Shown here in pieces: positions 1 through 8,387 of a DNA stretch of 64,000 nt. The DNA comes from Thioalkalivibrio sp. ALE14 (GTDB lineage Bacteria > Pseudomonadota > Gammaproteobacteria > Ectothiorhodospirales > Ectothiorhodospiraceae). The position numbers and the translations under genes were made by a program. Under the pieces are notes generated by a model. That model was not told the origin of the DNA, ran no database searches, and worked only from the letters and a program-made list of their open reading frames with translations. How positions within the stretch are numbered: the first letter of the stretch is position 1; each line of letters starts with the position of its first letter. The stretch is taken from positions 49,817 to 113,816 of the forward strand of contig NZ_AQXY01000022.1 in the NCBI RefSeq assembly GCF_000376845.1. The letters run 5' to 3'.

Positions 1-143
1 AGCACACGGTACTTGCCGTCATCCACGGACGAGATCGCGTACATCACCACGAAAAACGCCAGCAGCAGCGTGACCAGATCCCCGTAGGGAATCGCCCATG
101 CCTCGTGATTCTGGTGCTCCTCTGCCCGCTTGCGTCGTGCCAT
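1..143 (-). CDS. motD: Flagellar motor stator protein MotD/MotB family (N-terminal part)
   Basis: Only the first 47 or so codons lie in the window; the rest runs off the left edge. The visible protein starts MARRKRAEEHQNHEAWAIPY and then has one hydrophobic segment (about residues 22-40, containing LLLAFFVVMYAISS). This is the MotB-type plug and transmembrane layout with the conserved ion-binding Asp in the GDLVTLLLAF motif. It lies 7 bp downstream of motC, which fits a motC-motD stator pair as in Pseudomonas. The C-terminal OmpA-like peptidoglycan-binding domain is inferred, not seen. The choice of motD over motB rests on gene order. Confidence 0.85.
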   Translation of the reverse strand, partial: MARRKRAEEHQNHEAWAIPYGDLVTLLLAFFVVMYAISSVDDGKYRV

Positions 144-150
144 GGTGACC

Positions 151-894
151 TCACTCGTGGATGAAGCCACTCAGCTTGCTTTCGATATTCCGCGGGTTCT
201 CCCCTTCGGCAATGGCGATCAGCCCTTCCATCAGCATTTGCTGGTGTTGCGACCGATTCTGGATAATTGACTTCAACTTGTTCGCCACCGGCAAGAACAG
301 CAGGTTGGCCGAGGCAATGCCGTAGATCGTGGCCACGAAGGCGGCCGCGATCCCCGCCCCCAGCTTGCTCGGGTCCGCCAGGTTCTGCATCACGGCCATC
401 AGACCCATCACCGCACCCACGATCCCCAGGGTGGGCGCGTAGATCCCCATGCTCTCGAAGACCTTGGCGCCCTGCAGGTCGAAGTGTTCGCGGTTGTCGA
501 GATCGGCTTCCAGGATCTGGCGGATCGTCTGGGGCTCGCTGCCATCGACCAGCAGTTGCAACCCCTTCCGGGCAAAGCCGTCGCTCTCCTCGTCAGCCAG
601 CGTTTCCAGCCCGAGGAGGCCTTCCTTGCGCGCCACATGCGACCACTCGACGATCTGCTCAACCATCGCACGGTTGTCGATTTTCGGCGGCTTGAATGCC
701 CAGGGCAGGATGCGCATGCCGTGCATGAACACGGACATGCGCGCCTGCACCAGGGTCGCCCCCAGCGTACCCAGCACCACAATTACAAAGGCCGCGGCGT
801 TCCACAGCGCCCCCAGCCCGCTGCCCTTGGCAATGCTCCCCCCGAGCACGGCCACCAGCCCCAGCGTGACCCCGATGAGGCTCAGGATGTCCAT
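151..894 (-). CDS. motC: Flagellar motor stator protein MotC (MotA family)
   Basis: A 247-aa MotA/TolQ/ExbB-type proton-channel protein that forms the stator with MotD. It has the four-helix pattern: two hydrophobic segments near the N-terminus (about 4-22 and 33-51), a cytoplasmic loop that contacts FliG, and a C-terminal pair (about 150-172 and 183-205) containing the MotA-type motif GIYAPTLGIVGAVMGLM. It sits directly after cheB and before motD, the arrangement of the second Pseudomonas stator set. This is why I call it MotC rather than MotA. Confidence 0.9.
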   Translation of the reverse strand: MDILSLIGVTLGLVAVLGGSIAKGSGLGALWNAAAFVIVVLGTLGATLVQARMSVFMHGMRILPWAFKPPKIDNRAMVEQIVEWSHVARKEGLLGLETLADEESDGFARKGLQLLVDGSEPQTIRQILEADLDNREHFDLQGAKVFESMGIYAPTLGIVGAVMGLMAVMQNLADPSKLGAGIAAAFVATIYGIASANLLFLPVANKLKSIIQNRSQHQQMLMEGLIAIAEGENPRNIESKLSGFIHE

Positions 895-895
895 G

Positions 896-2011
896 TCAGC
901 AGAACCCCTTGACCAGGGCGGGACCGATCTCGGGCAGCGGATACACGTGATCGGTCAATCCGGCTTCTGCCACCGCCGCCGGCATGCCGTACACCACGCA
1001 GGTCGCCGCGTCCTGCGACCAGACGTGGGCGCCTGCGCCCTTCAGCGCGCGCACGCCCTCGCGCCCGTCCGCACCCATGCCGGTCAGCACCACCGCGAGG
1101 ACCTGTCCGCGCAGCGCATCCACGGCGGAGGTGAAGGCCGCATCGACGCTCGGCTTGTAGATCGTTCCCAGCGGGCTCTCCGCAATCCGCACGTGCGTCT
1201 GGCTGCCACGCTCCAGGGTCATCTGCATGCCACCGGGAGCCAGTAGCGCCACGCCCGGCTTCAGAGCGTCGCCGTCCTTTGCCTGGCGCACCTCGATGTT
1301 GCACATGGCATTGAGGCGGTCGGCGAAGGCCGGGGTAAAGCTCGCCGGCATGTGTTGCACCAGGACGATCGGTAGCGGGAATGTCGCCGGCAGCGGCTTC
1401 AGTACCTCCTGCAGGGCCACCGGCCCCCCCGTAGAGGTTCCGATCAGGACCGCGCGCAGCTGGCGCAGGGGCGTCGGGGGACGGGTGCTCGTAACCGGCG
1501 GTTGTTGCCTGGCGGCGTCGGCGGCTGCCTGACGATCGGCCTCCTGCCGCCGCGCGGTCGGCCGCGCCTCGCGGGCCGGCGTACTGGTACCCGGGGCACT
1601 CGCCGAGCGCGCGCGGCTGCGCGACAACGAGCGGACCCGCCGCCGGAGCAGCATGCGAGCGCTGTCCTCGTCCCCCGCCATGTCGCTGAAACGCTTGGGC
1701 AGGAAATCCACGGCCCCGGCCTCCAGCGCGTCCAGGGTCGCCTGGGCACCCTCCGTGGTCAGGCTGGAGAACATCAGGATCGGCCGCGGGTGCTCGGCCA
1801 TGATCTTGCGAACCGCCGTGATGCCGTCCATGACCGGCATCTCGATGTCCATGGTCACGACATCGGGGTCGAGCTCCCGGACCTTGGCAATCGCCTGTTC
1901 GCCGTTTTCGGCGGAACCGACCACCTCGATACCCGAGTCGGAATCCAGAATCTCCGCGATGCGGCGGCGAAAGAATCCCGAATCATCGACTACCAGAACC
2001 CTGATCGGCAT
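896..2011 (-). CDS. cheB: Chemotaxis protein-glutamate methylesterase CheB
   Basis: A 371-aa response regulator that demethylates (and can deamidate) chemoreceptors after phosphorylation by CheA. The N-terminal receiver has the acidic pair in VLVVDDSGF and the phospho-acceptor Asp55 in VTMDIEMPVMDG. A Gln/Ala/Arg-rich linker of about 60 residues follows. The C-terminal CheB esterase domain shows the catalytic Ser in GTSTGGP, His in VQHMP and Asp in GMGADGREG. It lies 2 bp downstream of cheA, so the two are probably translationally coupled. Confidence 0.96.
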   Translation of the reverse strand: MPIRVLVVDDSGFFRRRIAEILDSDSGIEVVGSAENGEQAIAKVRELDPDVVTMDIEMPVMDGITAVRKIMAEHPRPILMFSSLTTEGAQATLDALEAGAVDFLPKRFSDMAGDEDSARMLLRRRVRSLSRSRARSASAPGTSTPAREARPTARRQEADRQAAADAARQQPPVTSTRPPTPLRQLRAVLIGTSTGGPVALQEVLKPLPATFPLPIVLVQHMPASFTPAFADRLNAMCNIEVRQAKDGDALKPGVALLAPGGMQMTLERGSQTHVRIAESPLGTIYKPSVDAAFTSAVDALRGQVLAVVLTGMGADGREGVRALKGAGAHVWSQDAATCVVYGMPAAVAEAGLTDHVYPLPEIGPALVKGFC

Positions 2012-2013
2012 CC

Positions 2014-4134
2014 TCAGCCCTCGCTCGTGCGCGATGCACGGCGCGGCCGACCGGACATCTGCAGTTGCCGCATCAGGATGGTCACCAGATCGGAGACATC
2101 CAGGATCAGCGCAATGCCGCCATCGCCGGTGATGGTGGCACCCGCCAGGCCCTTCACGCCCTGCAGGTTCTGACCCAGCGGCTTGATGACAACCTCTTCC
2201 TGCCCCACCAGGTCATCCACCACCAGGCCCACCTTGCGGTCGGCGGTGTGCACCACGACCACGTGCGCGTCCTTGCGTGGCTCGGGCTCGTGTCCCGGCT
2301 TCAGCCAGCGCTTGAGGTAGTGAATCGGCAGCGCCTGCTTGCGCACGATGATGACTTCCTGGTCATCCACGTAGTGCGTCTTGGTCAGGTCCAGGTCGAG
2401 GATCTCGGAGACCGAAGCCAGCGGGATGGCGAAACGCCGACCGTCGAGGATCACCATCAGCGCGGGCAGGATCGCGAGCGTCAGCGGCAGTTTTACCCGC
2501 AGCGTGGTACCGACACCGATCTCCGATTCAATATCGATCATGCCATTGAGTTGCGAGATCTTCGTCTTGACCACGTCCATCCCGACCCCGCGGCCGGACA
2601 CATCGGAGATCTCGGACTTGGTGGAGAACCCGGCCATGAAGATCACGTTGAAGGCCTCGCGATCGGTCATGCGCTCGGCCAGTGCGGGTTCCATCAGGCC
2701 CTTTTCCACGGCCTTGCGGCGCAGGGCCTGCGGGTCCATGCCGCCGCCGTCGTCCTTGATCAGCAGCGCGATGTGGTCACCTTCCTGGGCGGCTCCCAGC
2801 ACCACCGTACCCTTGCGCGGCTTGCCGGCGGCCTCGCGAACATCCGGTGTCTCGATGCCGTGGTCCACCGCATTGCGCACCAGGTGCACCAGCGGATCGG
2901 ACAGTGCCTCGACCAGGTTCTTGTCCAGATCGGTGTCCTCGCCGAAGATCTCCAGTTCGATCTCCTTGCCGAGGTTCCGCGACAGGTCGCGGATGACGCG
3001 CGGGAATCGGTTGAAGACCTTCTTCACCGGCTGCATCCGGGTCTTCATCACCGAGGTCTGCAGGTCCGAGGTCACCAGGGCCAGGGAGCTGATCGCCTTC
3101 CCCAGTTCGTCATCGACATGCTGCGAGCGCAGCATGCTCAAGCGGTTGCGCACCAGCACCAGCTCGCCCACCAGGTTCATGATCTCGTCGAGGCGTTCGG
3201 TGTCGACGCGCACGGAGGTCTCCCCTTGCGGCGCCGAACGTCCGCCACCGTCGGCGCCGCCCCCGCCGCCGGCACGGGCCCCGCCCCCACCCTGGCCGCC
3301 AGCTGCCGCGCCTTCCGCAGGCGCTGCGGCCTTGGCCGGCTCGGATGCCTCGGGCTCGGGGCTGGATGCCTCGGGCTCCGGTGATTCAACGGCCTCGGAA
3401 CCGGCCGCCGGGATCGCACCGGTCGCCGCCGGCCCGGCCCCCTTGGCCTGCAGCTCGTCCAGCAGGTTTTCGAATTCGTCGTCGCTGATCAGGTCGCCGG
3501 AACCACCGGCATCCTCCGTGTCCGGCGCCTCGGCGGATTCGGCCGCATCACCCGAGTCCACGGGCTTCGGCGGCTGGTCGCCGTGCAGGCTGTCCAGCAG
3601 GGCCTCGAACTCGTCGTCGGTAATCTCGTCGTCGGCGCCGACCATGGCTTCGCCCGCGGTCGGGGCTTCGGCGTCCGGGGTCGGTTCCGGCTCGGGCTCG
3701 GGCTCCGGGGCAGGAGGCGGCGCAGCCGGCTCGGCCGCGACATCCTCGTTGTTCGCCATGCGCCGGAGATTCTCCACCAGGTCCGCTTCGGCGGGCGTGG
3801 GATCCACACCGGAGCGCAGGTCCCCGAACATCACGTTCAGGGTGTCGAGCACCCGCAGCATGGTGTCCATCAGGTGGCTGTCGGCCCGGCGCTCGCCATT
3901 ACGCAGAAGGTTGAACACATCCTCGGCGTGGTGGCACACGGTCACCAGCGGATCCAGGCTCAGAAACCCGGCACCACCCTTGATGGTATGGAAGCTGCGA
4001 AACACCGCATTGAGCAGATCCCGGTCATCCGGGTTCTGCTCCAGGTCGATGAGCTGCTCGTTGAGCCCCTCCAGCAGTTCCCCGGCCTCGATCAGGAAGT
4101 CCTGCAGGATTTCGTCATTGGGGTCGATGGCCAT
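2014..4134 (-). CDS. cheA: Chemotaxis histidine kinase CheA
   Basis: A 706-aa kinase that couples receptor arrays to CheY and CheB. The N-terminal Hpt domain has the phospho-His in RSFHTIKGGAGFL (about residue 48). A Pro/Glu-rich and Ala/Gly-rich linker of about 170 residues follows. In it, a short acidic motif (ISDDEFENLLDEL) occurs twice in similar form, possibly a duplicated CheY/CheB docking site. The dimerisation, HATPase (NAVDHGIE, DDGGGMD, GRGVGMDVVK) and CheW-like C-terminal domains are intact. It is in the cheYZAB order typical of polar-flagellated gammaproteobacteria. Confidence 0.96.
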   Translation of the reverse strand: MAIDPNDEILQDFLIEAGELLEGLNEQLIDLEQNPDDRDLLNAVFRSFHTIKGGAGFLSLDPLVTVCHHAEDVFNLLRNGERRADSHLMDTMLRVLDTLNVMFGDLRSGVDPTPAEADLVENLRRMANNEDVAAEPAAPPPAPEPEPEPEPTPDAEAPTAGEAMVGADDEITDDEFEALLDSLHGDQPPKPVDSGDAAESAEAPDTEDAGGSGDLISDDEFENLLDELQAKGAGPAATGAIPAAGSEAVESPEPEASSPEPEASEPAKAAAPAEGAAAGGQGGGGARAGGGGGADGGGRSAPQGETSVRVDTERLDEIMNLVGELVLVRNRLSMLRSQHVDDELGKAISSLALVTSDLQTSVMKTRMQPVKKVFNRFPRVIRDLSRNLGKEIELEIFGEDTDLDKNLVEALSDPLVHLVRNAVDHGIETPDVREAAGKPRKGTVVLGAAQEGDHIALLIKDDGGGMDPQALRRKAVEKGLMEPALAERMTDREAFNVIFMAGFSTKSEISDVSGRGVGMDVVKTKISQLNGMIDIESEIGVGTTLRVKLPLTLAILPALMVILDGRRFAIPLASVSEILDLDLTKTHYVDDQEVIIVRKQALPIHYLKRWLKPGHEPEPRKDAHVVVVHTADRKVGLVVDDLVGQEEVVIKPLGQNLQGVKGLAGATITGDGGIALILDVSDLVTILMRQLQMSGRPRRASRTSEG

Positions 4135-4180
4135 TCAGTCTCTCCGGTCGCGTGACGCCAGTCGCATGAGGGGGCGCTGC

Positions 4181-4957
4181 CTAGAAGCCCAGGCTCGAAA
4201 GCAGATCGTCCACCTCGTCCTGTCCTTGAACGACATCTGCGCCGGAATCTTGAGTCTTCGGCACGCTGGGACCATGACCCTTGCGGTCCGCTTCGCGGTC
4301 TTCCTCGCTGCGCTCGAGCGACGCCTCGGCCGCCTCGACCTGCTCCATGCGCCCGCTGGACAGCCGGATCAGGGTTACCAGGTTCTCTTCCAGGTCGGTG
4401 ACCAGCTGAATCACCCGGCGGATCACCTGGCCCGTAATATCCTGATAACTCTGCGCCATCAGGACCTCGGACAGCAGGCGACGCAACTCCTCGGTGTCCT
4501 CGCCCGCCTGGGCAAAGAACGAGTCCAGCTCGCGGGCGAAATCCCGGAACTCGTCCACCGAGAGCTGGCGGTTGCGAAACCGCGTCCACTTCGCGGTCAG
4601 ATCGGCCGCCTGCTGGCTGAACGATTCGGCGATCGGTAGGCTCGATTCGATCGCATTCATCGTGTCGTGGGCCGCCTGCTCGGTCATCGTCACCACGTAA
4701 TTCAGGCGTTCCTTTGCATCGGGAATCTCGGCCTGGGTCAGTTCGACCAGGCGTGAATCCCCGCGGAAGCTCTGCAGGGCCTCGTGGAGATCGCGGGTCA
4801 GCTTGCCCAGCTCGTCGAAGAGTTCGCGGTCATACGGCCGCGCGAGATCCTGGACCAGGGCGCGGGCACCGGCGTCATCGCCCGCCTCCAGCGTCTGCAC
4901 CAGTTGCCGGGCAAGCTCGAGCTGGCCATCGCGTGGTGGGTGTTCCTGTTCAGTCAT
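4181..4957 (-). CDS. cheZ: CheY-P phosphatase CheZ
   Basis: A 258-aa helical protein that dephosphorylates CheY. The phosphatase helix carries TEQAAHDTMNAIESS and the motif MAQSYQDITGQVIRRV, whose Gln is the catalytic residue in the family. The C-terminus ends DDLLSSLGF, the amphipathic CheY-binding tail. I chose the ATG at 4957 because AGAGG lies about 6 bases upstream. An in-frame GTG at 4999 would add 14 Arg-rich residues without a good ribosome-binding site. It lies between cheY and cheA. Confidence 0.94.
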   Translation of the reverse strand: MTEQEHPPRDGQLELARQLVQTLEAGDDAGARALVQDLARPYDRELFDELGKLTRDLHEALQSFRGDSRLVELTQAEIPDAKERLNYVVTMTEQAAHDTMNAIESSLPIAESFSQQAADLTAKWTRFRNRQLSVDEFRDFARELDSFFAQAGEDTEELRRLLSEVLMAQSYQDITGQVIRRVIQLVTDLEENLVTLIRLSSGRMEQVEAAEASLERSEEDREADRKGHGPSVPKTQDSGADVVQGQDEVDDLLSSLGF

Positions 4958-5052
4958 GGGGAGCCTCTTGCTGATGCGGCGCCGAAGGAGCCGGGTCACG
5001 TCCGCCGTTGCAGGCGTAACGGGCGGCGTACGTACTCAACACAGGGAATCAC

Positions 5053-5445
5053 TTATCCCTGGGCTTCAATACGTTCGAAGATCTTGTCGATCTTTTCCTT
5101 CAACGTCTCGGCGGTAAACGGCTTGACCACGTACCCATTCACACCCGCCTCGGCGGCCTCCACGATCTGGTCGCGTTTGGCCTCGGCGGTCACCATCAGG
5201 ACCGGCATGGACTTCAGGTTCGGGTCCGCCCGGACCGCCTTCAGCAGGTCGATGCCCGGCATGTTCGGCATGTTCCAGTCGGTGATCAGGAAGTCGAAGT
5301 CGCCATTTTGCAGCATGGGCAGCGCGGTGCTGCCGTCATCGGCTTCCTGGGTGTTGTTGAAGCCGAGATCGCGCAAGAGGTTCTTGATAATGCGCCGCAT
5401 CGTGGAAAAGTCGTCCACGATGAGAATTTTCATTCCCTTGTCCAC
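5053..5445 (-). CDS. cheY: Chemotaxis response regulator CheY
   Basis: A 130-aa single-domain receiver that binds FliM when phosphorylated and switches flagellar rotation. It has the acidic pair D11/D12, phospho-acceptor D56 in [12 protein letters not shown], the Thr in MVTAEAK and the Lys in VVKPF. I favour the GTG start at 5445: the resulting N-terminus lines up with that of E. coli CheY, and GGAG lies 6 bases upstream. An ATG at 5433 is the alternative. It follows fliA and precedes cheZ. Confidence 0.96.
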   Translation of the reverse strand: MDKGMKILIVDDFSTMRRIIKNLLRDLGFNNTQEADDGSTALPMLQNGDFDFLITDWNMPNMPGIDLLKAVRADPNLKSMPVLMVTAEAKRDQIVEAAEAGVNGYVVKPFTAETLKEKIDKIFERIEAQG

Positions 5446-5474
5446 ACGTCACTCCGGGGTTCGTAGGGTGGGTT

Positions 5475-6242
5475 TTAGAATAACTGCAAAGCCGTTCCGT
5501 CTTCGAGCCACGAGCCCAGACGTGCACGCAACCGAATGGTGGCCTGACTGCGGATCTGACTGACGCGCGACTCGGTCACGCCCAGCACGGCACCGATCTC
5601 GCGCAGATTGAGTTCCTCGATGTAATAAAGCGAGAGTACCAGGCGCTCGCGCTCGGGCAGGTCACCCAGCGCCTCCGCCAGTTCCTCGCGAAATTCACCC
5701 GCCTCGAGGGTGCGCGCGGGGGAGACCTCCTGGCCCTCGATCACGCGATCGGCACCGTCCTCGCCGCCGCCCAGATCGTCCAGGGCGAACAGGTGCGCAC
5801 CGGCGTGATCCTGCAGCATTTCGTAATACTGGTCGATCGGGACTTCCAGTTCGGCGGCCACCTCGCTGCCGCGCGCCGCCCGCCCCTCGCGCGCCTCGAC
5901 GCTCTGGATGGCGGCGGCAATCCGGCGGCTGTTGCGGTGCACCGAGCGTGGCGTCCAATCGCTTCGGCGCAGTTCGTCGATCATCGCGCCGCGAATCCGG
6001 ATACCCGCATAGGTGGCAAAGGTCGCGCCCTGCCCGCCCTCGAACTGGCGCGCGGCTTCCAGCAGACCGATCATGCCGGCCTGGATCAGGTCATCGACCT
6101 GTACCGAGGCCGGGAGCCGTGCCATCAGATGGTGGGCGATGCGATGCACCAGCTCGACGTGATCGGCAATCAACTGTTCGTGGCCACCACTCGCGGTGGA
6201 GGTCGCCTGATAGCCGGAAAGTCGATTTCGCGTCGTCATCAT
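5475..6242 (-). CDS. fliA: Flagellar sigma factor FliA (sigma-28)
   Basis: A 255-aa sigma-70-family factor for late flagellar and chemotaxis promoters. Region 2 is seen in DLIQAGMIGLLEAARQF and ATFATYAGIRIRGAMIDELR. Region 4 is the C-terminal HTH in LNLREIGAVLGVTESRVSQI. The start overlaps the fleN stop codon (6239-6242), so the two are probably translationally coupled. No anti-sigma gene flgM is in this window. Confidence 0.95.
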   Translation of the reverse strand: MMTTRNRLSGYQATSTASGGHEQLIADHVELVHRIAHHLMARLPASVQVDDLIQAGMIGLLEAARQFEGGQGATFATYAGIRIRGAMIDELRRSDWTPRSVHRNSRRIAAAIQSVEAREGRAARGSEVAAELEVPIDQYYEMLQDHAGAHLFALDDLGGGEDGADRVIEGQEVSPARTLEAGEFREELAEALGDLPERERLVLSLYYIEELNLREIGAVLGVTESRVSQIRSQATIRLRARLGSWLEDGTALQLF

Positions 6243-7063
6243 GCGCTCTGCAGCATTCGTTCCACGAAAAACCCGACGCCGCCATGGTCACCGCCACCTA
6301 CTGGCCAGTGGTCCACCGTGCGCGCCAGTTCGGCAAACGCCTTGCCTGCCGGGCTGCCCGGGTACTGCTGGACCACCGGCGCCCTCTTCTGCACGGCCTT
6401 GCGCAGGTGTTCGTCCATGGGAATATAGCCGGCCAGGTCGAGCACCACTTCCGGCAGGTAATTGCCACAGACGGTATTGAGTTTCTGCATCAGACGGTCG
6501 GCGCCCTCCCGGCCGCTGACCATGTTGGTGACCATCCGGAAACGGCGCAGGCCGTGGTCCCGGTGCAGGACCTTGATCAGGGCATAGGCGTCGGTAATCG
6601 AGGCGGGTTCGTCGCACACGACCACCAGGGTTTCCTGTACCGCCCGGCAGAACGAGGTCACCGACTCCTGCAGCCCCGCGGCGGTATCCACGATGAGCAC
6701 ATCCAGGGGCTTGCGATAAGCGCTGAAGGCATGGATCAGGCCGGCATGTTCGGCGGGCGTCAGATTCGCCATGGCCGCGATCCCGGACGCCGACGGCACC
6801 ACCTTCACCCCTTCCGGCCCCTGCACGAGGACATCCTCCAGACTCTCGACATCCCCGGTCACCAGGTCATGCAGCGTGCGTTCCGGGCGCATGCCCAGCA
6901 GCACATCCACGTTCGCCAGCCCCAGATCGGCATCGAACAGCATGACCTCGCGGCCCAGCCGGGCCAGACCCACCGATAGATTCACCGATACGTTGGTCTT
7001 TCCCACCCCGCCCTTGCCCGAGGCGACCGCGATGACCTTCAACGGCTTGTTAGTGCGTGGCAT
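6239..7063 (-). CDS. fleN: Flagellar number regulator FleN/FlhG (MinD-like ATPase)
   Basis: A 274-aa ParA/MinD ATPase that limits polar flagellar number and, in Pseudomonas, antagonises FleQ. The deviant Walker A motif is SGKGGVGKTN at about residues 15-24. The switch regions are LLFDADLGLANVDVLLG-like and VDTAAG. I chose the ATG at 7063 because it has a purine-rich RBS (GGAAAGGGG); an in-frame TTG at 7078 lies upstream. It overlaps the 3' end of flhF by 14 bp and fliA by 4 bp, so flhF-fleN-fliA form one translational chain. Confidence 0.94.
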   Translation of the reverse strand: MPRTNKPLKVIAVASGKGGVGKTNVSVNLSVGLARLGREVMLFDADLGLANVDVLLGMRPERTLHDLVTGDVESLEDVLVQGPEGVKVVPSASGIAAMANLTPAEHAGLIHAFSAYRKPLDVLIVDTAAGLQESVTSFCRAVQETLVVVCDEPASITDAYALIKVLHRDHGLRRFRMVTNMVSGREGADRLMQKLNTVCGNYLPEVVLDLAGYIPMDEHLRKAVQKRAPVVQQYPGSPAGKAFAELARTVDHWPVGGGDHGGVGFFVERMLQSA

Positions 7064-8339
7064 AGCGCCCCTTTCCAACCGGTTGAATCAGTTCCAGCGA
7101 CGCGGCCTCGACGCCCCGCGACGGACGCGACTGCGAACGCGACCGTCGCGGCGGCTCCATCTCCGCAAGGCGCTCCGCGGCCCAGGTCTCCCGTGCATTG
7201 CCGGCCGCCCCGGCGGCGCCCGCGTCATCGTCCAGTGCCAGACGGGTGAGGTAGCCCGTGTCGACCCGGTGAAAATCCTCCGCGATGCGCTGGCCATCGC
7301 TGACGAACCCCAGGCCCAGATGCTGATCCAGCAACACCGACAACACCTCGCCCAGCTGTTCCGCTTCGTCCAGCTTGGTCAGCACCAGCGCCGAGGGTTC
7401 CGCCTTGCGGAACGCCTCCAGCACCCGTCGCAGAGCACTGCCCTGGGTCGTGGCCGACACCACCAGCCAGCTCTCCGCGCGGATGTCCGGTGGCAGGTGC
7501 GCGAACAGCGACTCGTCCTCCACCGCCCGCGGCGCCTGTCCGGCGGTATCCACCAGGATCAGGTGGCCATCGTCTACGCGTCGCGCCAGGTCGCGCAACT
7601 CCCGTGCATTCTGCAATACCCGCACCGAGATCCCCGCCATCTGCGCGAAGGCCTGCAACTGCCGCGTGGCCCCGATTCGCTGGCTGTCCAGTGTGACCAG
7701 CGTAACCGAATCCGGCCCCATGCGGCGGATCTGGCGTAGCGCGATACGCGCCAGCGTGGTGGTCTTGCCGACACCGGTCGGTCCGACCAGCGCCAGCAAG
7801 CCGCCTTCATCGAGGATCGTGGGACGATGGGTCGCGATCGCGCCGGACAACCGGGCCCGAAGCCGTTCCCAGGCCTGTTCCGGGGAGCTGTCGTCGAGGA
7901 TGCTCCCCGCCAGGCTGCGCGCCAGGGCGTCGCTGAAGCCGCGATCGATCAGGCGCGCCTTGCATTCCGCCGCCAGGGGGTGACGGGCCGCCCAGCGCGC
8001 CTCTTCGCTCTCGGCATACTGGCGGGTCATCAGGCTGCGCAGGTCGCGCAATTCCTGACGCATGGCCGTCAGCTCGGGATCGGCCGGCCATGACGGGGCG
8101 CCCTGCCCGGCCCCTCGCTCGCGAGCGGGTTCGGCGGCGGGCTGGGCTGCACGGTTCGTGCCCACCGTTTCCTGGCCGCACACCCGCTCCGATGACGCAC
8201 CGTCTTCCAGGGCGGCGACCACCTCCAGCCAGCCATCCACTCGCCGACTGGACAGGATGACCGCATCCTCGCCCTGCTGCTCGCGTACCTGGCGCATGGC
8301 GTCGCGCATGTCCCGGGCCCGATATCGTCTGACATTCAT
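7050..8339 (-). CDS. flhF: Flagellar biosynthesis GTPase FlhF
   Basis: A 429-aa SRP-type GTPase that sets polar placement of the flagellum. The N-terminal B domain starts MNVRRYRARDMRDAMRQVRE. A variable linker follows (about 45-110), then the NG domain with G1 GPTGVGKTT (186-194), G3 VDTAGQAPR and G4 TKLDEAEQ. An RBS (AGGAGAG) precedes the ATG. It lies 48 bp downstream of flhA and overlaps fleN. Confidence 0.95.
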   Translation of the reverse strand: MNVRRYRARDMRDAMRQVREQQGEDAVILSSRRVDGWLEVVAALEDGASSERVCGQETVGTNRAAQPAAEPARERGAGQGAPSWPADPELTAMRQELRDLRSLMTRQYAESEEARWAARHPLAAECKARLIDRGFSDALARSLAGSILDDSSPEQAWERLRARLSGAIATHRPTILDEGGLLALVGPTGVGKTTTLARIALRQIRRMGPDSVTLVTLDSQRIGATRQLQAFAQMAGISVRVLQNARELRDLARRVDDGHLILVDTAGQAPRAVEDESLFAHLPPDIRAESWLVVSATTQGSALRRVLEAFRKAEPSALVLTKLDEAEQLGEVLSVLLDQHLGLGFVSDGQRIAEDFHRVDTGYLTRLALDDDAGAAGAAGNARETWAAERLAEMEPPRRSRSQSRPSRGVEAASLELIQPVGKGRYATH

Positions 8340-8387
8340 GCTTTCTCTCCTGCGCCGCTCGCGCGACGGAACCCTTCATTCTGTGGT

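Noticed and set aside
2381..4639. 752-aa plus-strand ORF opposite cheA
   Set aside because: Ser/Arg/Pro-rich mirror of cheA and cheZ, with no RBS or domain.
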